A stretch of 64,000 nucleotides of DNA, from NCBI RefSeq assembly GCF_001956585.1, contig NZ_MSRR01000023.1, forward strand, positions 1 through 64,000, read 5' to 3'. The stretch is from Actinomyces naeslundii (GTDB taxonomy: Bacteria; Actinomycetota; Actinomycetes; Actinomycetales; Actinomycetaceae). The notes beneath the pieces were generated by a model. The model had not been told where the DNA came from. It made no database searches and was given only the letters and a program-made list of their open reading frames with translations. Shown here piece by piece: positions 18,644 to 29,062 of this stretch. Every line of letters begins with the position of its first letter. Position 1 is the first letter of the stretch. The translations under genes and the position numbers were made by a program.

Positions 18644-19774
18644 GTGAAGCTCAGGGTTGACCGAGACATCCTCGCCGAAGCCGTCACCTGGACTGCACGG
18701 TCCGTGCCCGCCCGCCCACCGGTGCCGGTACTGGCCGGAGTGAGGCTGGAGGCCAAGGGCTCCAGCCTGATCCTGGCCTCCTTCGACTACGAGGTCTCAG
18801 CGCACTGCGAGGTGGCCGCCGATGTCGAGGAGGATGGCGTCGTCCTCGTCTCCGGAAGACTTCTGGCCGATATCGCCAAGGCCCTGCCGAACAAGCCCGT
18901 CGACCTGGAGGTCGACGGCAACAAGGTGGCCGTCTCCTGCGGCTCGGCCCGTTTCTCCCTGGCCGCGATGGCTGCCGACGACTACCCGGCACTGCCCGTC
19001 ATGCCTGCCGTCGCCGGAACGATCGATGCCCACGACCTGGCCCGCGCCGTCGCCCAGGTCTCCATCGCGGCCTCCCGCGACGACACCCTGCCCCTGCTCA
19101 CCAGCGTCCAGATGGAGGTCAAGGGCAGCTCCCTGGTACTCATGGCCACCGACCGCTACCGCCTGGCCATGCGGGAGCTGACCTGGTCGCCGGCCAACAC
19201 CGAACTGTCCACCACCGCGCTGCTCAAGGCCCGTACCCTGTCCGACGTCGCCAAGTCCCTGACCTCCTCGGGTGATGTGACGGTGGCGCTCAGCAGCGAG
19301 TCGACCGCTTCCAGCCTCATCGGCTTTGAGGCCGGCGGCAGGCGCACCACCTCTCTGCTCACCGACGGCGACTACCCGCCGGTGCGCCGGCTCTTCCCGG
19401 AGTCCACCTCGATCCACGCCACCGTGGGTACCGACGAGCTCATGGCGGCCGTGCGCCGCGTCAGCCTCGTCGCCGACCGTTCCACCCCCATCCACATGTC
19501 CTTCACCCAGGGCAACCTGGAGCTCGACGCCGGACAGGGCGACGACGCCCAGGCCACCGAGCAGCTCGTCGCCCATCTCGAGGGTGACGACATCTCCACC
19601 GCTTTCAACCCCGGATACCTCCTTGACGGCCTGGGCGCACTCAATCAGCCCTACGTCCGACTGGACTTCACTCACGCCTCCAAGCCGGCGGTACTCACGG
19701 GCATGGACTCCATCGGAGGCGCAGAGGACTCCACCTTCCGCTACCTGCTCATGCCGATCCGCTTCGGAGCCTGA
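18644..19774 (+). CDS. dnaN: DNA polymerase III beta subunit (sliding clamp)
   Basis: This ring-shaped clamp holds DNA polymerase on the template. The 376-residue length matches the three-domain family. The start VKLRVDRDILAEAVTW and the C-terminal YLLMPIRFGA (the LMPxR end) are conserved. GTG 18644 follows GGAGG (18631-18635) by eight bases. recF begins 13 bases after the stop. Confidence 0.96.
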   Translation: MKLRVDRDILAEAVTWTARSVPARPPVPVLAGVRLEAKGSSLILASFDYEVSAHCEVAADVEEDGVVLVSGRLLADIAKALPNKPVDLEVDGNKVAVSCGSARFSLAAMAADDYPALPVMPAVAGTIDAHDLARAVAQVSIAASRDDTLPLLTSVQMEVKGSSLVLMATDRYRLAMRELTWSPANTELSTTALLKARTLSDVAKSLTSSGDVTVALSSESTASSLIGFEAGGRRTTSLLTDGDYPPVRRLFPESTSIHATVGTDELMAAVRRVSLVADRSTPIHMSFTQGNLELDAGQGDDAQATEQLVAHLEGDDISTAFNPGYLLDGLGALNQPYVRLDFTHASKPAVLTGMDSIGGAEDSTFRYLLMPIRFGA

Positions 19775-19787
19775 GACTCAACGGTGC

Positions 19788-21005
19788 ATGTACGTCTCTG
19801 ACCTCTCCCTGGACGACTTCCGCTCCTACCACAACCTCGTTCTGTCCTTGGAGCCCGGTCCCAGCGCCTTCGTCGGCTCCAACGGGCAGGGCAAGACCAA
19901 CCTGATCGAGGCGATCGTCTACCTGGCCACGCTCTCCTCCCACCGGATCGGGGCCGACACCGCCCTGGTGCGACGCGCGGTGCCGGGACAGAGCCAGCCG
20001 GCCGGCGCTGTTGTCCGCGCCCGGACCGTCCACGGTGAGAGACCCAGTGTCCTGGAGATCGAGATCATCGCCGGCAAGGCGAACCGGGCCCGCCTTAACC
20101 GGGGCAGCTGCCGGCCTCGGGACCTGCTCGGAGTGCTGCGCGCTGTTGTCTTCGCTCCGGAGGATCTGTCCCTGGTGCGCGCAGAGCCGGGGGTGCGCCG
20201 AGCGTTCCTCGATGACCTCGTGGTCACCTTGCGTCCGAGCCTGGCCGGGGTGCGCAACGAGCACGACAAGATCCTCGCCCAGCGCGCCAGCCTTCTGAAG
20301 TCCGCGCGCGCCGCCCGCTCATCGACTGCCTCGATGCTCTCCACCCTGGAGGTCTGGGACGCCCAGCTCGCCACTGCGGCCGCCCGGCTCATTGCTGCCC
20401 GGGTCGATGTCATGCGGCGTCTGCGCCCCTGGGTGGCCGCCGCCTACGGGACCGTCTCGGGCAGTTCCGGGGAGCGTTCGCGCGCCCAGCTCGCCTACCG
20501 TTCGAGCCTGTTGACTCATGAGGGGATCCCGGAACCCGACCCTCATGACGAGGCGGCCTGGCTCGCCGGTGAGGAGACGCTTCTGGACGAGACCGCCGTC
20601 ACCACACGCCTGGAGAGCGCCATGGGCGAGCTCCACGCCCGAGAGATCGACCGCGGCGCGAACCTCGTCGGGGCGCACCGCGACGACCTGTCTCTGTTCA
20701 TCACCGGCCTGCCCGCCCGCGGATTCGCCTCGCATGGTGAGCAGTGGTCCCTGGCCCTGGCGCTGCGCCTGGCCTCCTACGACATGCTGCGCACCGACGT
20801 CGACGCCTACGGCGGGGACGGCGAGCCCGTCCTCATCCTCGATGACGTCTTCGCCTCCCTTGACGAGCAACGCCGACGCGCTCTGGCCCACATGGTCGCC
20901 GGGGCCCAGCAGGTCCTGCTGACCGCGGCCGTCGACGACGACGTCCCCGATGAGCTCGCCGGTGCCCGGTACCGGGTGGCCGACGGCGAGGTCGCCCGTG
21001 GCTGA
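19788..21005 (+). CDS. recF: DNA replication and repair protein RecF
   Basis: RecF is an SMC-like ATPase that directs RecA loading at gaps. The 405-residue protein has Walker A GSNGQGKTN (residues 30-38), the arm with VVFAPEDLSLVRAEPGVRR, and the C-terminal QWSLALALRLA signature with Walker B EPVLILDDVFASLDEQRR. The start is ATG 19788. The end overlaps the next gene, dciA, by eight bases (GTGGCTGA), so both are cotranslated. Confidence 0.95.
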   Translation: MYVSDLSLDDFRSYHNLVLSLEPGPSAFVGSNGQGKTNLIEAIVYLATLSSHRIGADTALVRRAVPGQSQPAGAVVRARTVHGERPSVLEIEIIAGKANRARLNRGSCRPRDLLGVLRAVVFAPEDLSLVRAEPGVRRAFLDDLVVTLRPSLAGVRNEHDKILAQRASLLKSARAARSSTASMLSTLEVWDAQLATAAARLIAARVDVMRRLRPWVAAAYGTVSGSSGERSRAQLAYRSSLLTHEGIPEPDPHDEAAWLAGEETLLDETAVTTRLESAMGELHAREIDRGANLVGAHRDDLSLFITGLPARGFASHGEQWSLALALRLASYDMLRTDVDAYGGDGEPVLILDDVFASLDEQRRRALAHMVAGAQQVLLTAAVDDDVPDELAGARYRVADGEVARG

Positions 21006-21729
21006 GCGCCTCCGGCCCACAGGTGAAGGATCCACCGGCGCGGACGGTGGATCCGGTCGGGGATCCGGAACGGCCCCCGGCCCCTTGCCCGACGTGCTGG
21101 CCCAGCGGGCACTGACCCGGCAGCGGGCTCAGGCCTGGGAGAAGGGAGACAGCCGGGTTCCGGCCCGCAGACTGCGTGAGCCGGCCGGTGGTTCCAACGG
21201 AGTCGGTGGTGCGGAGCAGACGGCGCCCTGGGACCAGCGTCGTGAGCTGGCCCGGGCACTGGGACAGAACCCGGATGACCTGGCCGATCGCGGCCCCGGG
21301 CTGGCACGCGGTCGAGACCGGCCCGGCCCCACCCCCTTCGACCCCCGCACTGGTCAGCGGGAGCTGCGCCGTATGGTGGCCGACAACGGTTGGGCCGGAA
21401 AGCTCGCGGTGGCCGGCGTCGTCGCCCGGTGGCAGGCCATTGTGGGCGATCAGATCGCCGAGCACTGCACCATCGAGTCCTTCGAGGCCGGTCGCATCAC
21501 CCTCCGCGCCTCGTCGTCGAGCTGGGCCCAGCAGCTGCGGCTCCTTCAGCCGACCATCGAGGCCCGGATCATCGAGGCCCTGCGCTCGGGTCCCGGAGGG
21601 CGCCAGGCGGGGGGCGTCAGTACCAGTGATGGCGTGGAGCTGCGGATCCTGGGACCGGCCGGCCCGTCCTGGAAGCGTCGGGGCGTCGGCCTGCGAGGAA
21701 CCCGCGGACCACGCGATACATACGGCTAG
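20998..21729 (+). CDS. dciA: DciA-family (DUF721) replicative-helicase operator protein
   Basis: DciA proteins take the place of DnaC in loading or activating DnaB in many bacteria. The 243-residue protein has a disordered start of ~120 residues and the DUF721 domain from about residue 125 (LRRMVADNGWAGKLAVAGVVARW...VGDQIAEHC) with RASSSSWAQQLRLL, the family's most conserved run. The start GTG 20998 overlaps the recF stop; a longer frame to 20950 lies inside recF. The recF-dciA-gyrB order is standard in actinobacteria. Confidence 0.88.
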   Translation: MAERLRPTGEGSTGADGGSGRGSGTAPGPLPDVLAQRALTRQRAQAWEKGDSRVPARRLREPAGGSNGVGGAEQTAPWDQRRELARALGQNPDDLADRGPGLARGRDRPGPTPFDPRTGQRELRRMVADNGWAGKLAVAGVVARWQAIVGDQIAEHCTIESFEAGRITLRASSSSWAQQLRLLQPTIEARIIEALRSGPGGRQAGGVSTSDGVELRILGPAGPSWKRRGVGLRGTRGPRDTYG

Positions 21730-22046
21730 CGGTACCATCTCCAGTGCACCAGTCGCCGGGCGTCGTCGTCGGAAAGATCTGGGACGGACACGAGACACCG
21801 CACGGTTCGGTGATCTGCATGTAACAGAGGTGACCACGGGCACGCTCTCAGCGACCCTCAGCACAGCGGGTTGAGTATCCATCTACGCTAGAATGCGGTG
21901 AAACCGCCCAGGTGCGCCCAGGACCGTCCTGATGTACCCACCTACGTGTGCGCATGATCCTCCTCAGGATCGTCGCGTGAAGGGCTCGGACGGAGACATC
22001 GGACCACTGAGGTCCCGATGCGCACAGATTGAGGAGCAACTGACAC
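21730..22046 (+). other. dciA-gyrB intergenic region
   Basis: This 317-bp gap has no gene. TAGAAT at 21889-21894 could be the -10 element of the gyrB promoter, but no good -35 sits 17 bases before it. A small GCGGT-GAA-ACCGC hairpin follows. The GAGGAG at 22031-22036 is the gyrB ribosome site. Confidence 0.5.
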
Positions 22047-24074
22047 GTGTCTGACCAGGACGCCACTGTGAATCATGATTACGGAGCCTCGGACATCACC
22101 GTCCTCGAAGGGCTCGAAGCGGTCCGGAAGCGCCCCGGTATGTACATCGGTTCCACCGGTGAGCGCGGCCTGCACCACCTCGTCTACGAGGTTGTCGACA
22201 ACTCCGTCGACGAGGCCTTGGCCGGATACTGCGACCACATTGAGATCACCATCCTGGCCGACGGCGGCGTACGCGTCAGCGACAACGGGCGCGGCATCCC
22301 GGTCGATGAGCACCCCACCGAGCACCGGCCCACCGTCGAGGTCGTCATGACGATCCTGCACGCCGGAGGCAAGTTCGGTGGTGGTGGCTACGCGGTCTCC
22401 GGCGGTCTGCACGGCGTGGGCATCTCCGTGGTCAACGCCCTGTCCACTCGGGTGGACACCGAGGTCCGCCGCCAGGGATTCGTATGGCGTATGTCCTTCG
22501 CCGACGGCGGCCGCCCCATCACCGAGCTCGTCAAGGGTGAGTCCACCGAGTTCACCGGCACCACCCAGACCTTCTACCCGGACCCGAGCATCTTCGAGAC
22601 GGTCGACTTCGACTACGAGACGCTGCGGCGTCGGTTCCAGCAGATGGCCTTCCTCAACAAGGGACTGCGCATCACCCTGACCGACGAGCGCGTCGGCGTT
22701 CAGGACGCCGGCGACGAGATCACTGGTGACGACTCCGCCCCCGATGCCCCCGAGGTCGGTTTCCGCACTGACTCCTACTGCTACGAGCACGGCCTGAGCG
22801 ACTACGTCGCCTTCCTCAACAAGTCCAAGAAGGCCGAGCTCATCCACCCCGAGATCATCGACTTCGAGGCCGAGCAGACCCTGGGCGAGACCCACTCCAT
22901 CAGCCTCGAGATCGCGATGCAGTGGACCAGCTCCTACTCCGAGTCGGTCCATACCTACGCCAACACGATCAACACCACCGAGGGCGGCACCCACGAGGAG
23001 GGCTTCCGCACGGCGCTGACCACACTGGTCAACAAGTACGCCCGGGACAAGGGCCTGCTCAAGGAGCGCGACGACAACCTCACCGGTGACGACATCCGTG
23101 AGGGTCTGACGGCCGTCATCTCCGTCAAACTCTCCGAGCCGCAGTTCGAGGGCCAGACCAAGACCAAGCTCGGCAACACCGAGGCCCGCACCTTCGTCCA
23201 GCAGACCGTCTACGGACAGTTCGGTGACTGGCTGGACTCCCACCCGAGCGACGCCCGCGCCATCATCACCAAGGCATCCCAGGCCGCCGCCGCGCGCCTG
23301 GCCGCCCGCAAGGCCCGCGAGGCCACCCGTCGTAAGGGCGTCCTGGAGTCCGCCTCCATGCCCGGCAAGCTGCGGGACTGTTCCTCGAAGAACGCCGCGG
23401 ACTCTGAGATCTTCATCGTCGAGGGTGACTCGGCCGGTGGCTCCGCTGTCGGCGGCCGCGACCCCGAGCACCAGGCGATCATGCCGATCCGCGGCAAGAT
23501 CCTCAACGTGGAGAAGGCGCGCCTGGACCGGGCCCTGTCCTCCGACACGATCCGCAGCCTCATCACCGCCTTCGGCACCGGCATCGGCGAGGACTTCGAC
23601 ATCACCAAGCTGCGATACGGCAAGATCGTCATCATGGCCGACGCCGACGTCGACGGCCAGCACATCGCCACCCTCCTGCTGACCCTCCTGTTCCGTTACA
23701 TGCGTCCGCTCATCGAGCACGGCCACACCTACATCGCCATGCCGCCGCTCTACCGGCTCAAGTGGTCCAACGCCGAGCACGAGTTCGCATACTCCGACGC
23801 CGAGCGTGACAAGCTGCTGGCCGCCGGCCAGGAGAAGGGCCACCGTCTGCCCAAGGACGGAGGGATCCAGCGCTACAAGGGTCTGGGCGAGATGAACGAC
23901 CACGAACTGTGGGAGACCACGATGGACCCCACGACCCGCATCCTCAAGCAGGTCACGCTCGATGAGGCCGCCGACGCCGACGAGACCTTCGCGATCCTCA
24001 TGGGCGACGACGTCGAGCAGCGGCGCTCCTTCATCCAGCGCAACGCCTCCGACGTCCGCTTCCTGGACATCTGA
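22047..24074 (+). CDS. gyrB: DNA gyrase subunit B
   Basis: GyrB is the ATPase subunit of gyrase. The 675-residue protein has the GHKL ATP-binding domain ([15 protein letters not shown], about residue 22; DNGRGIPV), the transducer, and a TOPRIM domain with [10 protein letters not shown] (about residue 455) and the DADVDGQHI metal-binding Asp motif (about residue 530). It ends with [12 protein letters not shown], conserved in the family. GTG 22047 follows GAGGAG. gyrA follows after 68 bases. Confidence 0.97.
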   Translation: MSDQDATVNHDYGASDITVLEGLEAVRKRPGMYIGSTGERGLHHLVYEVVDNSVDEALAGYCDHIEITILADGGVRVSDNGRGIPVDEHPTEHRPTVEVVMTILHAGGKFGGGGYAVSGGLHGVGISVVNALSTRVDTEVRRQGFVWRMSFADGGRPITELVKGESTEFTGTTQTFYPDPSIFETVDFDYETLRRRFQQMAFLNKGLRITLTDERVGVQDAGDEITGDDSAPDAPEVGFRTDSYCYEHGLSDYVAFLNKSKKAELIHPEIIDFEAEQTLGETHSISLEIAMQWTSSYSESVHTYANTINTTEGGTHEEGFRTALTTLVNKYARDKGLLKERDDNLTGDDIREGLTAVISVKLSEPQFEGQTKTKLGNTEARTFVQQTVYGQFGDWLDSHPSDARAIITKASQAAAARLAARKAREATRRKGVLESASMPGKLRDCSSKNAADSEIFIVEGDSAGGSAVGGRDPEHQAIMPIRGKILNVEKARLDRALSSDTIRSLITAFGTGIGEDFDITKLRYGKIVIMADADVDGQHIATLLLTLLFRYMRPLIEHGHTYIAMPPLYRLKWSNAEHEFAYSDAERDKLLAAGQEKGHRLPKDGGIQRYKGLGEMNDHELWETTMDPTTRILKQVTLDEAADADETFAILMGDDVEQRRSFIQRNASDVRFLDI

Positions 24075-24142
24075 ATGGTCGCGACCCGTACGTGAACCGC
24101 CGGCCTGTTTCCGGCGACATCCTCTGAACACGAAGGAATCCT

Positions 24143-26824
24143 GTGAGCGACGAAGTTGAAGAGATCACCGGCGACGAGGGGCAGACGGACGTCGTCACCT
24201 CCGAGCGCATCCAGCCGGTCGACCTCCAGATGGAGATGCAGCGCTCCTACCTCGACTACGCGATGAGCGTCATCGTGGGCCGAGCCCTGCCGGACGTGCG
24301 TGACGGGCTCAAGCCGGTCCACCGCCGCGTCCTGTACGCCATGTACGACGGCGGCTACCGCCCCACCGCCTCCTTCTCCAAGTCCTCCCGCGTCGTCGGT
24401 GAGGTGATGGGTAACTACCACCCCCACGGAGACAGCGCCATCTACGACGCCCTGGCCCGCCTGGTCCAGTGGTGGTCGATGCGCTACCCGCTGGTGGCCG
24501 GTCAGGGGAACTTCGGCACGCCCGGCAACCTGGGGCCCGCCGCCCCCCGGTACACCGAGTGCAAGATGGCGCCCCTGGCCATGGAGATGCTCCGGGACAT
24601 CGACGAGGACAGCGTCGACTTCCAGGACAACTACGACGGCAAGAACCAGGAGCCGGTCATTCTGCCGGCCCGCTTCCCCAACCTCCTGGTCAACGGCTCC
24701 GAGGGAATCGCCGTCGGCATGGCCACCCGCATCCCGCCGCACAACCTGCGCGAGATCGCCCGCGGCGCCCAGTGGTACCTCGAGCACCCCGACGCCTCGC
24801 GTGAGGAGCTTCTCGACGCCCTCATCGAGCGGATCCCCGGACCCGACTTCCCCACCGGTGCCACCATCCTGGGCCGGCGGGGTATTGAGGACGCCTACCG
24901 CACGGGCCGCGGCTCCATCACCCAGCGGGCCGTGGTCAACGTCGAGGAGATCCAGGGACGCCAGTGCCTTGTGGTCACCGAGTTGCCCTACCAGGTCAAC
25001 CCCGACAACCTGGCGGACAAGATCGCCCAGCTCGTGCGCGACGGTCAGGTCACCGGTATCGCCGACATTCGCGACGAGACCTCCGGACGCACCGGTCAGC
25101 GGCTCGTCATCGTCCTCAAGCGCGACGCCGTCGCCAAGGTGGTCCTCAATAACCTCTACAAGCGCACCCAGCTCCAGGACAACTTCCCGGCCAACATGCT
25201 CGCCCTGGTCGACGGAGTGCCTCGCACCCTGAGCCTGGACGGGTTCGTGCGTCACTGGGTCACCCACCAGATCGACGTCATCGTGCGCCGCTCGCGCTTC
25301 CGCCTGCGCAAGGCCGAGGAGCGCCTCCACATCCTCGAGGGCCTGCTCAAGGCGATCGATGCCCTCGACGCGGTCATCGCCCTCATCCGGCGCTCTCCGA
25401 CCACCGAGGAGGCCCGCACCGGCCTCATGGGGCTGCTGGACGTCGATGAGGCCCAGGCCGAGGCGATCCTCTCCCTCCAGCTGCGACGCCTGGCCGCTTT
25501 GGAACGCCTCAAGATCCAGCAGGAGTCCGAGGAGCTGCGGGCCCGGGTCAAGGACCTGCGCGAGATCATCGCCTCCCCGGAGCGTCAGCGGGGCATCGTC
25601 TCCGATGAGCTCGCTGAGATCGTTGAGAAGTACGGGGACGAGCGCCGCACCCGGATCGTGCCCTTCGACGGCGAGATGAGCATGGAGGACCTCATCCCCG
25701 AGGAGGACGTGGTCGTCACCATCACCCGCTCCGGCTATGCCAAGCGCACCCGCACCGACTCTTACCGCTCCCAGCACCGCGGCGGCAAGGGGATCCGCGG
25801 CGCCACGCTGCGTGAGGACGACGTCGTCGACCACTTCTTCGTCACGACGACTCACCGCTGGCTGCTGTTCTTCACCAACTACGGCCGCGTCTACCGGGCC
25901 AAGGGCTATGAGCTGCCCGAGGGCGGGCGCGACTCCAAGGGCCAGCACGTGGCCAATCTCCTGGCCTTCCAGCCCGGCGAGGAGATCGCCCAGGTCATGG
26001 AGCTTCAGGACTACGACCAGGCCGACTTCCTGGTCCTGGCCACCCGCCGTGGCCTGGTGAAGAAGACGCGCCTGAGCGAGTACAACTCCAACCGCTCCGG
26101 TGGTGTCATCGCGATCAACCTGCGCCAGGACGAGGACGGCAACTACGACGAGCTCGTCTCCGCCAGGCTTATGAGCAAGGGACAGGACCTTCTCCTGGTC
26201 TCCCACGGAGGGCAGTCGCTGCGCTTCCACGCCGATGACGACACCCTGCGCCCCACGGGCCGGGCCACCAGCGGTGTGACCGGGATGCGCTTCCGCCCCG
26301 GCGACTACCTGCTGGCCATGGACGTCGTCGACCCCTCCTGGCAGGACGCCGATCTGTTCGTCGTCACCGAGGGCGGCTATGCCAAGCGCACCAATGTCGT
26401 CGACTATCCCGTCAAGGGCCGCGGCGGACTGGGCGTCAAGGTCGCCAACCTCGTGGAGGCACGAGGCAACCTCGTGGGCGCGCTGGTGACCGACTCCGGT
26501 GACGAGGTGCTGTGCATCATGGCCTCGGGCAAGGTGGTCCGCTCCGCCGTCGTCGAGGTCTCGCGCACGGGACGAACCACGCAGGGCGTGACTTTCGCCA
26601 AGCCCGACGCCGGAGACCGCATCATCGCGGTGGCCCGCAACACCGAACGGGACATGGAGGAGGCGGTCGACGCCGCCGATAGCGTTCCGAGCGCCGACTC
26701 GGCGGACTCCACTGCCGAGGTGAGGAACGACGTGGCCCCGGAAGGTGAGACTGGCGACTCTCCTGCAGACTCAGTGGCTGACACGGTAGCGTTGGAAGAC
26801 AACGAGAGTGAGGTCGAAGCATGA
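24143..26824 (+). CDS. gyrA: DNA gyrase subunit A
   Basis: GyrA cuts and rejoins DNA. The 893-residue protein has the start [20 protein letters not shown], the catalytic tyrosine in APRYTECKM (Y137), the quinolone-determining segment [10 protein letters not shown] (S98, D102) and the GyrA-box HRGGKGIRG starting the DNA-wrapping C-terminal domain. The last ~50 residues are an acidic tail. Both quinolone-contact residues are the sensitive type. The stop overlaps the next gene by ATGA. Confidence 0.97.
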   Translation: MSDEVEEITGDEGQTDVVTSERIQPVDLQMEMQRSYLDYAMSVIVGRALPDVRDGLKPVHRRVLYAMYDGGYRPTASFSKSSRVVGEVMGNYHPHGDSAIYDALARLVQWWSMRYPLVAGQGNFGTPGNLGPAAPRYTECKMAPLAMEMLRDIDEDSVDFQDNYDGKNQEPVILPARFPNLLVNGSEGIAVGMATRIPPHNLREIARGAQWYLEHPDASREELLDALIERIPGPDFPTGATILGRRGIEDAYRTGRGSITQRAVVNVEEIQGRQCLVVTELPYQVNPDNLADKIAQLVRDGQVTGIADIRDETSGRTGQRLVIVLKRDAVAKVVLNNLYKRTQLQDNFPANMLALVDGVPRTLSLDGFVRHWVTHQIDVIVRRSRFRLRKAEERLHILEGLLKAIDALDAVIALIRRSPTTEEARTGLMGLLDVDEAQAEAILSLQLRRLAALERLKIQQESEELRARVKDLREIIASPERQRGIVSDELAEIVEKYGDERRTRIVPFDGEMSMEDLIPEEDVVVTITRSGYAKRTRTDSYRSQHRGGKGIRGATLREDDVVDHFFVTTTHRWLLFFTNYGRVYRAKGYELPEGGRDSKGQHVANLLAFQPGEEIAQVMELQDYDQADFLVLATRRGLVKKTRLSEYNSNRSGGVIAINLRQDEDGNYDELVSARLMSKGQDLLLVSHGGQSLRFHADDDTLRPTGRATSGVTGMRFRPGDYLLAMDVVDPSWQDADLFVVTEGGYAKRTNVVDYPVKGRGGLGVKVANLVEARGNLVGALVTDSGDEVLCIMASGKVVRSAVVEVSRTGRTTQGVTFAKPDAGDRIIAVARNTERDMEEAVDAADSVPSADSADSTAEVRNDVAPEGETGDSPADSVADTVALEDNESEVEA

Positions 26825-27318
26825 GCCAGCCGGTTTCCATGTCCCCTGACGGAGGGCAGTCCGCAGGTGCCGCATCCATCGTGGGTGGCGCGGATGCCTC
26901 TGGCAGCGCGTCGGGCGGTAAGAGCAAGAAGAGCAAGAAGACCATCGCGGGGCCGCGCCGCGTGCGCCTGGCTCTGACTCGGGTGGACCCGTGGTCGGTG
27001 ATGAAGGCGAGCTTCCTGCTCAGTTTCGCCGGCGGCATCATGCTCATCGTGGCCACGGCCGTCGTGTGGTTCATGCTGGACGCCATGCACGTCTTCTCCA
27101 CCATCGAGGACCTGGTCAAGACGGTGGCCGGCGAGCGCTCCAACACCTTCTCCGCGATCGTGGCCTACCTGGAGCTGCCGCGAGCCCTGGCCGTCTCCAC
27201 GATCATCGCCGTGGTGGATATGGTGCTCGTGACGGCTCTGACCACGCTGGGCGCCTTTCTTTACAATATCACCGCCACCCTTGTTGGTGGGATCCATCTC
27301 ACGCTTGCGGACGAGTGA
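26821..27318 (+). CDS. DUF3566 membrane protein downstream of gyrA
   Basis: The 165-residue protein has a low-complexity hydrophilic start with a Lys-rich KSKKSKK, then the DUF3566 core [23 protein letters not shown] and two membrane spans (about residues 62-85 and 120-145). The family sits after gyrA in most actinobacteria, and its function is unknown. It overlaps the gyrA stop by four bases (ATGA), so it is cotranslated with gyrA. Confidence 0.85.
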   Translation: MSQPVSMSPDGGQSAGAASIVGGADASGSASGGKSKKSKKTIAGPRRVRLALTRVDPWSVMKASFLLSFAGGIMLIVATAVVWFMLDAMHVFSTIEDLVKTVAGERSNTFSAIVAYLELPRALAVSTIIAVVDMVLVTALTTLGAFLYNITATLVGGIHLTLADE

Positions 27319-27367
27319 TCGGATTTGGTCTCCCGTGGCCGGGTAGGTTAATCTTCTCCGGTCGCAA

Positions 27368-27441
27368 GGGCCTATAGCTCAGTTGGTTAGAGCGCATCCC
27401 TGATAAGGATGAGGTCGCTGGTTCGAGTCCAGCTAGGCCCA
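27368..27441 (+). tRNA. tRNA-Ile (GAT)
   Basis: The sequence folds as a cloverleaf of 74 bases: acceptor GGGCCTA with TAGGCCC, D-arm AGCTCAGTTGGTTAGAGC, anticodon loop CTGATAA with GAT, and T-arm GGTTCGAGTCC. The discriminator is A27441. The next bases are CCG, so the 3' CCA is not fully encoded and must be added by the CCA enzyme. Confidence 0.96.
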
Positions 27442-27471
27442 CCGTCCGCGGTGAGACGATGAGGAGGTTTC

Positions 27472-27606
27472 ATGAGGAACCGTGCAGTCGTATCAGCCGC
27501 GGTCTTTTCGTTCCTGGCCGTAGCCGGTTATACCGCGTGGCTCAGGTTCGAGGCTGCTCGCATGGAGCGGGCCGCATGGGCTGAGGTCACTGATCCCGTC
27601 GATTGA
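27472..27606 (+). CDS. DLW-39 family small protein
   Basis: This gene encodes 44 residues: a basic MRNRAV start, one membrane span (about residues 6-23) and the AAWAEVTD segment that characterises the actinobacterial DLW-39 family. A perfect GAGGAGG lies five bases upstream of ATG 27472. Its position between tRNA-Ile and tRNA-Ala after gyrA is the family's usual place. The function is unknown. Confidence 0.8.
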   Translation: MRNRAVVSAAVFSFLAVAGYTAWLRFEAARMERAAWAEVTDPVD

Positions 27607-27638
27607 GAACCGACGCGATCAGATGATCGCTCCCGAAA

Positions 27639-27714
27639 GGGGCCATGGCGCAATTGGTAGCGCACCTGCTTTGCAAGCAGGGGGTTACGGGTTCGAGTCC
27701 CGTTGGCTCCACCA
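27639..27714 (+). tRNA. tRNA-Ala (TGC)
   Basis: The cloverleaf has acceptor GGGGCCA with TGGCTCC, which contains the G3-U70 pair that identifies alanine tRNA, a D-arm, anticodon loop TTTGCAA with TGC, and T-arm GGGTTCGAGTCCC. Unlike the neighbouring tRNA-Ile, the 3' CCA is encoded. Confidence 0.97.
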
Positions 27715-27733
27715 CCTACTCCTCATATTCTCC

Positions 27734-27776
27734 GTTCCCCGAGACGACCCATTGGTAATGGTTGGTCTCGGGGAAC
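27734..27776. terminator. Bidirectional terminator between tRNA-Ala and the TetR gene
   Basis: A 12-bp perfect stem (27734-27745 with 27765-27776), GTTCCCCGAGAC with its complement. It lies 20 bases after tRNA-Ala and five bases after the stop of the convergent regulator gene, so it could serve both. Confidence 0.75.
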
Positions 27777-27780
27777 ATGT

Positions 27781-28416
27781 TTAGCGCCGTCGTTTCGGAG
27801 AAGAATCGGGACGAGGAAGCCGACGACCCGCAACGGTGTCGGCTATCGCGAATGCCTCCTCCAGTGTTGGCACATGCCCCAGGTAGTTGTGCCGGTACAG
27901 GCCGGTTCCGATCATCATGTCCACGCTCATCTCCGCGTCCGGCCCTTCCCAGGAGGCTTGCTCGATAGCCCGCTGGACGGCATCGATCGCGGCGTCGCGC
28001 AGGGGGCTGATCACTCGTTCCCGGTAAAGACGGGCGGTCTCGGGACGGTTGACGAGGTCGAGGGCCAGCTGCCCCAGGGTGCCGGCCAGGGGTGAGCTGA
28101 TGAGCAGCGTGTGTGTACGGACGACGATCTGGGCCAGGTCGTCGAGTGGGTCGTCGCTGATAACGGTTTCCCGGTCCCCCAGGGCGTCATCGACGGCGGC
28201 GACGGCGAGATCCGTCAGTGAGGGCCATCTCCGGTAGATCGTCGACTTCGGGACGCCGGCGCTGCGGGCGACGTCATCAACCCGCAGACCCCGAAATCCC
28301 CTCTGGGCGAGCAAAGACGTGGTGGCCTGAAGGATCCGCTGGTCGACGGTGATGTCTCGAGGACGTCCGCCACGTCCGCCTGTGCGGTTCTCTCCGGAAG
28401 GATCACTCATCTGCAC
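27781..28416 (-). CDS. TetR-family transcriptional regulator
   Basis: The 211-residue protein starts with a helix-turn-helix domain (ILQATTSLLAQRGFRGLRVDDVARSAGVPKSTIYRRWPSLTDL..., residues about 27-72) and has a helical ligand domain with the AMSPLRDAA-like TetR_C pattern. GTG 28416 is chosen for AGGAG seven bases upstream; ATG 28410 is possible. It diverges from an HXXEE membrane gene across 101 bp that contains a perfect inverted repeat, the probable operator. It likely represses itself and that neighbour. Confidence 0.88.
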   Translation of the reverse strand: MQMSDPSGENRTGGRGGRPRDITVDQRILQATTSLLAQRGFRGLRVDDVARSAGVPKSTIYRRWPSLTDLAVAAVDDALGDRETVISDDPLDDLAQIVVRTHTLLISSPLAGTLGQLALDLVNRPETARLYRERVISPLRDAAIDAVQRAIEQASWEGPDAEMSVDMMIGTGLYRHNYLGHVPTLEEAFAIADTVAGRRLPRPDSSPKRRR

Positions 28417-28467
28417 TTCACTTCTCCTCGCGATGCTGACGGGAAGTCTGGCAGAGCTGACAAGGAA

Positions 28468-28486
28468 GCGCTACTGTTGGTAGCGC
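28468..28486. promoter_or_regulatory. Probable TetR operator
   Basis: GCGCTAC-TGTTG-GTAGCGC is a perfect 7-bp inverted repeat with a 5-base centre. It lies between the divergent regulator and HXXEE genes, as expected for a TetR operator. Confidence 0.65.
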
Positions 28487-28517
28487 AACTATCGGTATCG
28501 AAACCGGAGGTGATGAC

Positions 28518-29036
28518 ATGGACTCCGTCTCACTGGCGACCGGGGGCCTGTTCTTCTCGTGGTTGGCTCACGACATCGAGGAGCTGGCCACGATGCCCGG
28601 CTGGACGCACCCGGTCTTTGACACGATTCCCTTTCTGCCCGAGGACATTCGGCGCCATGGTTGCTCGCGTGGGCACGTCCGTCTCGGGATCGGTCTGATG
28701 GGTGTCCTCATGGCAGCCGCCTCGATCGAGGGCTACCGCACCCGTGGACGCTCGTCCTTCTATCAGGCGGTGCTCTACGGCTATGGCATGCACACCTTCA
28801 GTCACCTGGCCGCAGCAGCCCTTGCCCAGCGCTACACCCCGGGATCGGCGACGGCGTTGCCGGTCGTCCTTCCCTTCTGGATCTTAGCGAAACGGACGTT
28901 GCGAGCCCATGGGGTCGAGGTGCGTCCTCATCAATGGGTGATCCCGGCCTTCCCGGTCGTTGCCGGCACGGCGCTCGGCAGTGCGTATCTGGTGACGAAA
29001 CAGCGGTCTGGTAAATGCTGTCGAGTAGGAAAGTAA
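28518..29036 (+). CDS. HXXEE-domain membrane protein
   Basis: The 172-residue protein has the HDIEE motif (residues about 18-22) and a second conserved His in the GMHTFSHLAAA segment. Four or five hydrophobic spans follow. HXXEE proteins are uncharacterised membrane proteins whose His/Glu residues may bind a metal or act catalytically. The GGAGGTGATGAC ribosome site precedes ATG 28518. The gene diverges from a TetR regulator and is probably its target. Confidence 0.75.
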   Translation: MDSVSLATGGLFFSWLAHDIEELATMPGWTHPVFDTIPFLPEDIRRHGCSRGHVRLGIGLMGVLMAAASIEGYRTRGRSSFYQAVLYGYGMHTFSHLAAAALAQRYTPGSATALPVVLPFWILAKRTLRAHGVEVRPHQWVIPAFPVVAGTALGSAYLVTKQRSGKCCRVGK

Positions 29037-29062
29037 ACTTGACTGAATGACAAGGTCACTTT
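29030..29062. promoter_or_regulatory. Imperfect inverted repeat over the 29.1-kb promoter
   Basis: The arms at 29030-29043 (AAAGTAAACTTGAC) and 29049-29062 (GACAAGGTCACTTT) match at 11 of 14 positions when one is reversed. The repeat spans the -35 element and reaches the -10. It could be the operator of the XRE regulator at 29532. Confidence 0.45.

Noticed and set aside
21942-26230. Long minus-strand frames opposite gyrB and gyrA
   Set aside because: They are mirror frames of high-GC coding sequence; the plus-strand genes have clear family motifs throughout.
27368-27714. Start of an rRNA operon at the tRNA-Ile/tRNA-Ala pair
   Set aside because: No 16S or 23S sequence flanks the tRNAs; the pair is separated by the DLW-39 gene as in other actinobacteria.
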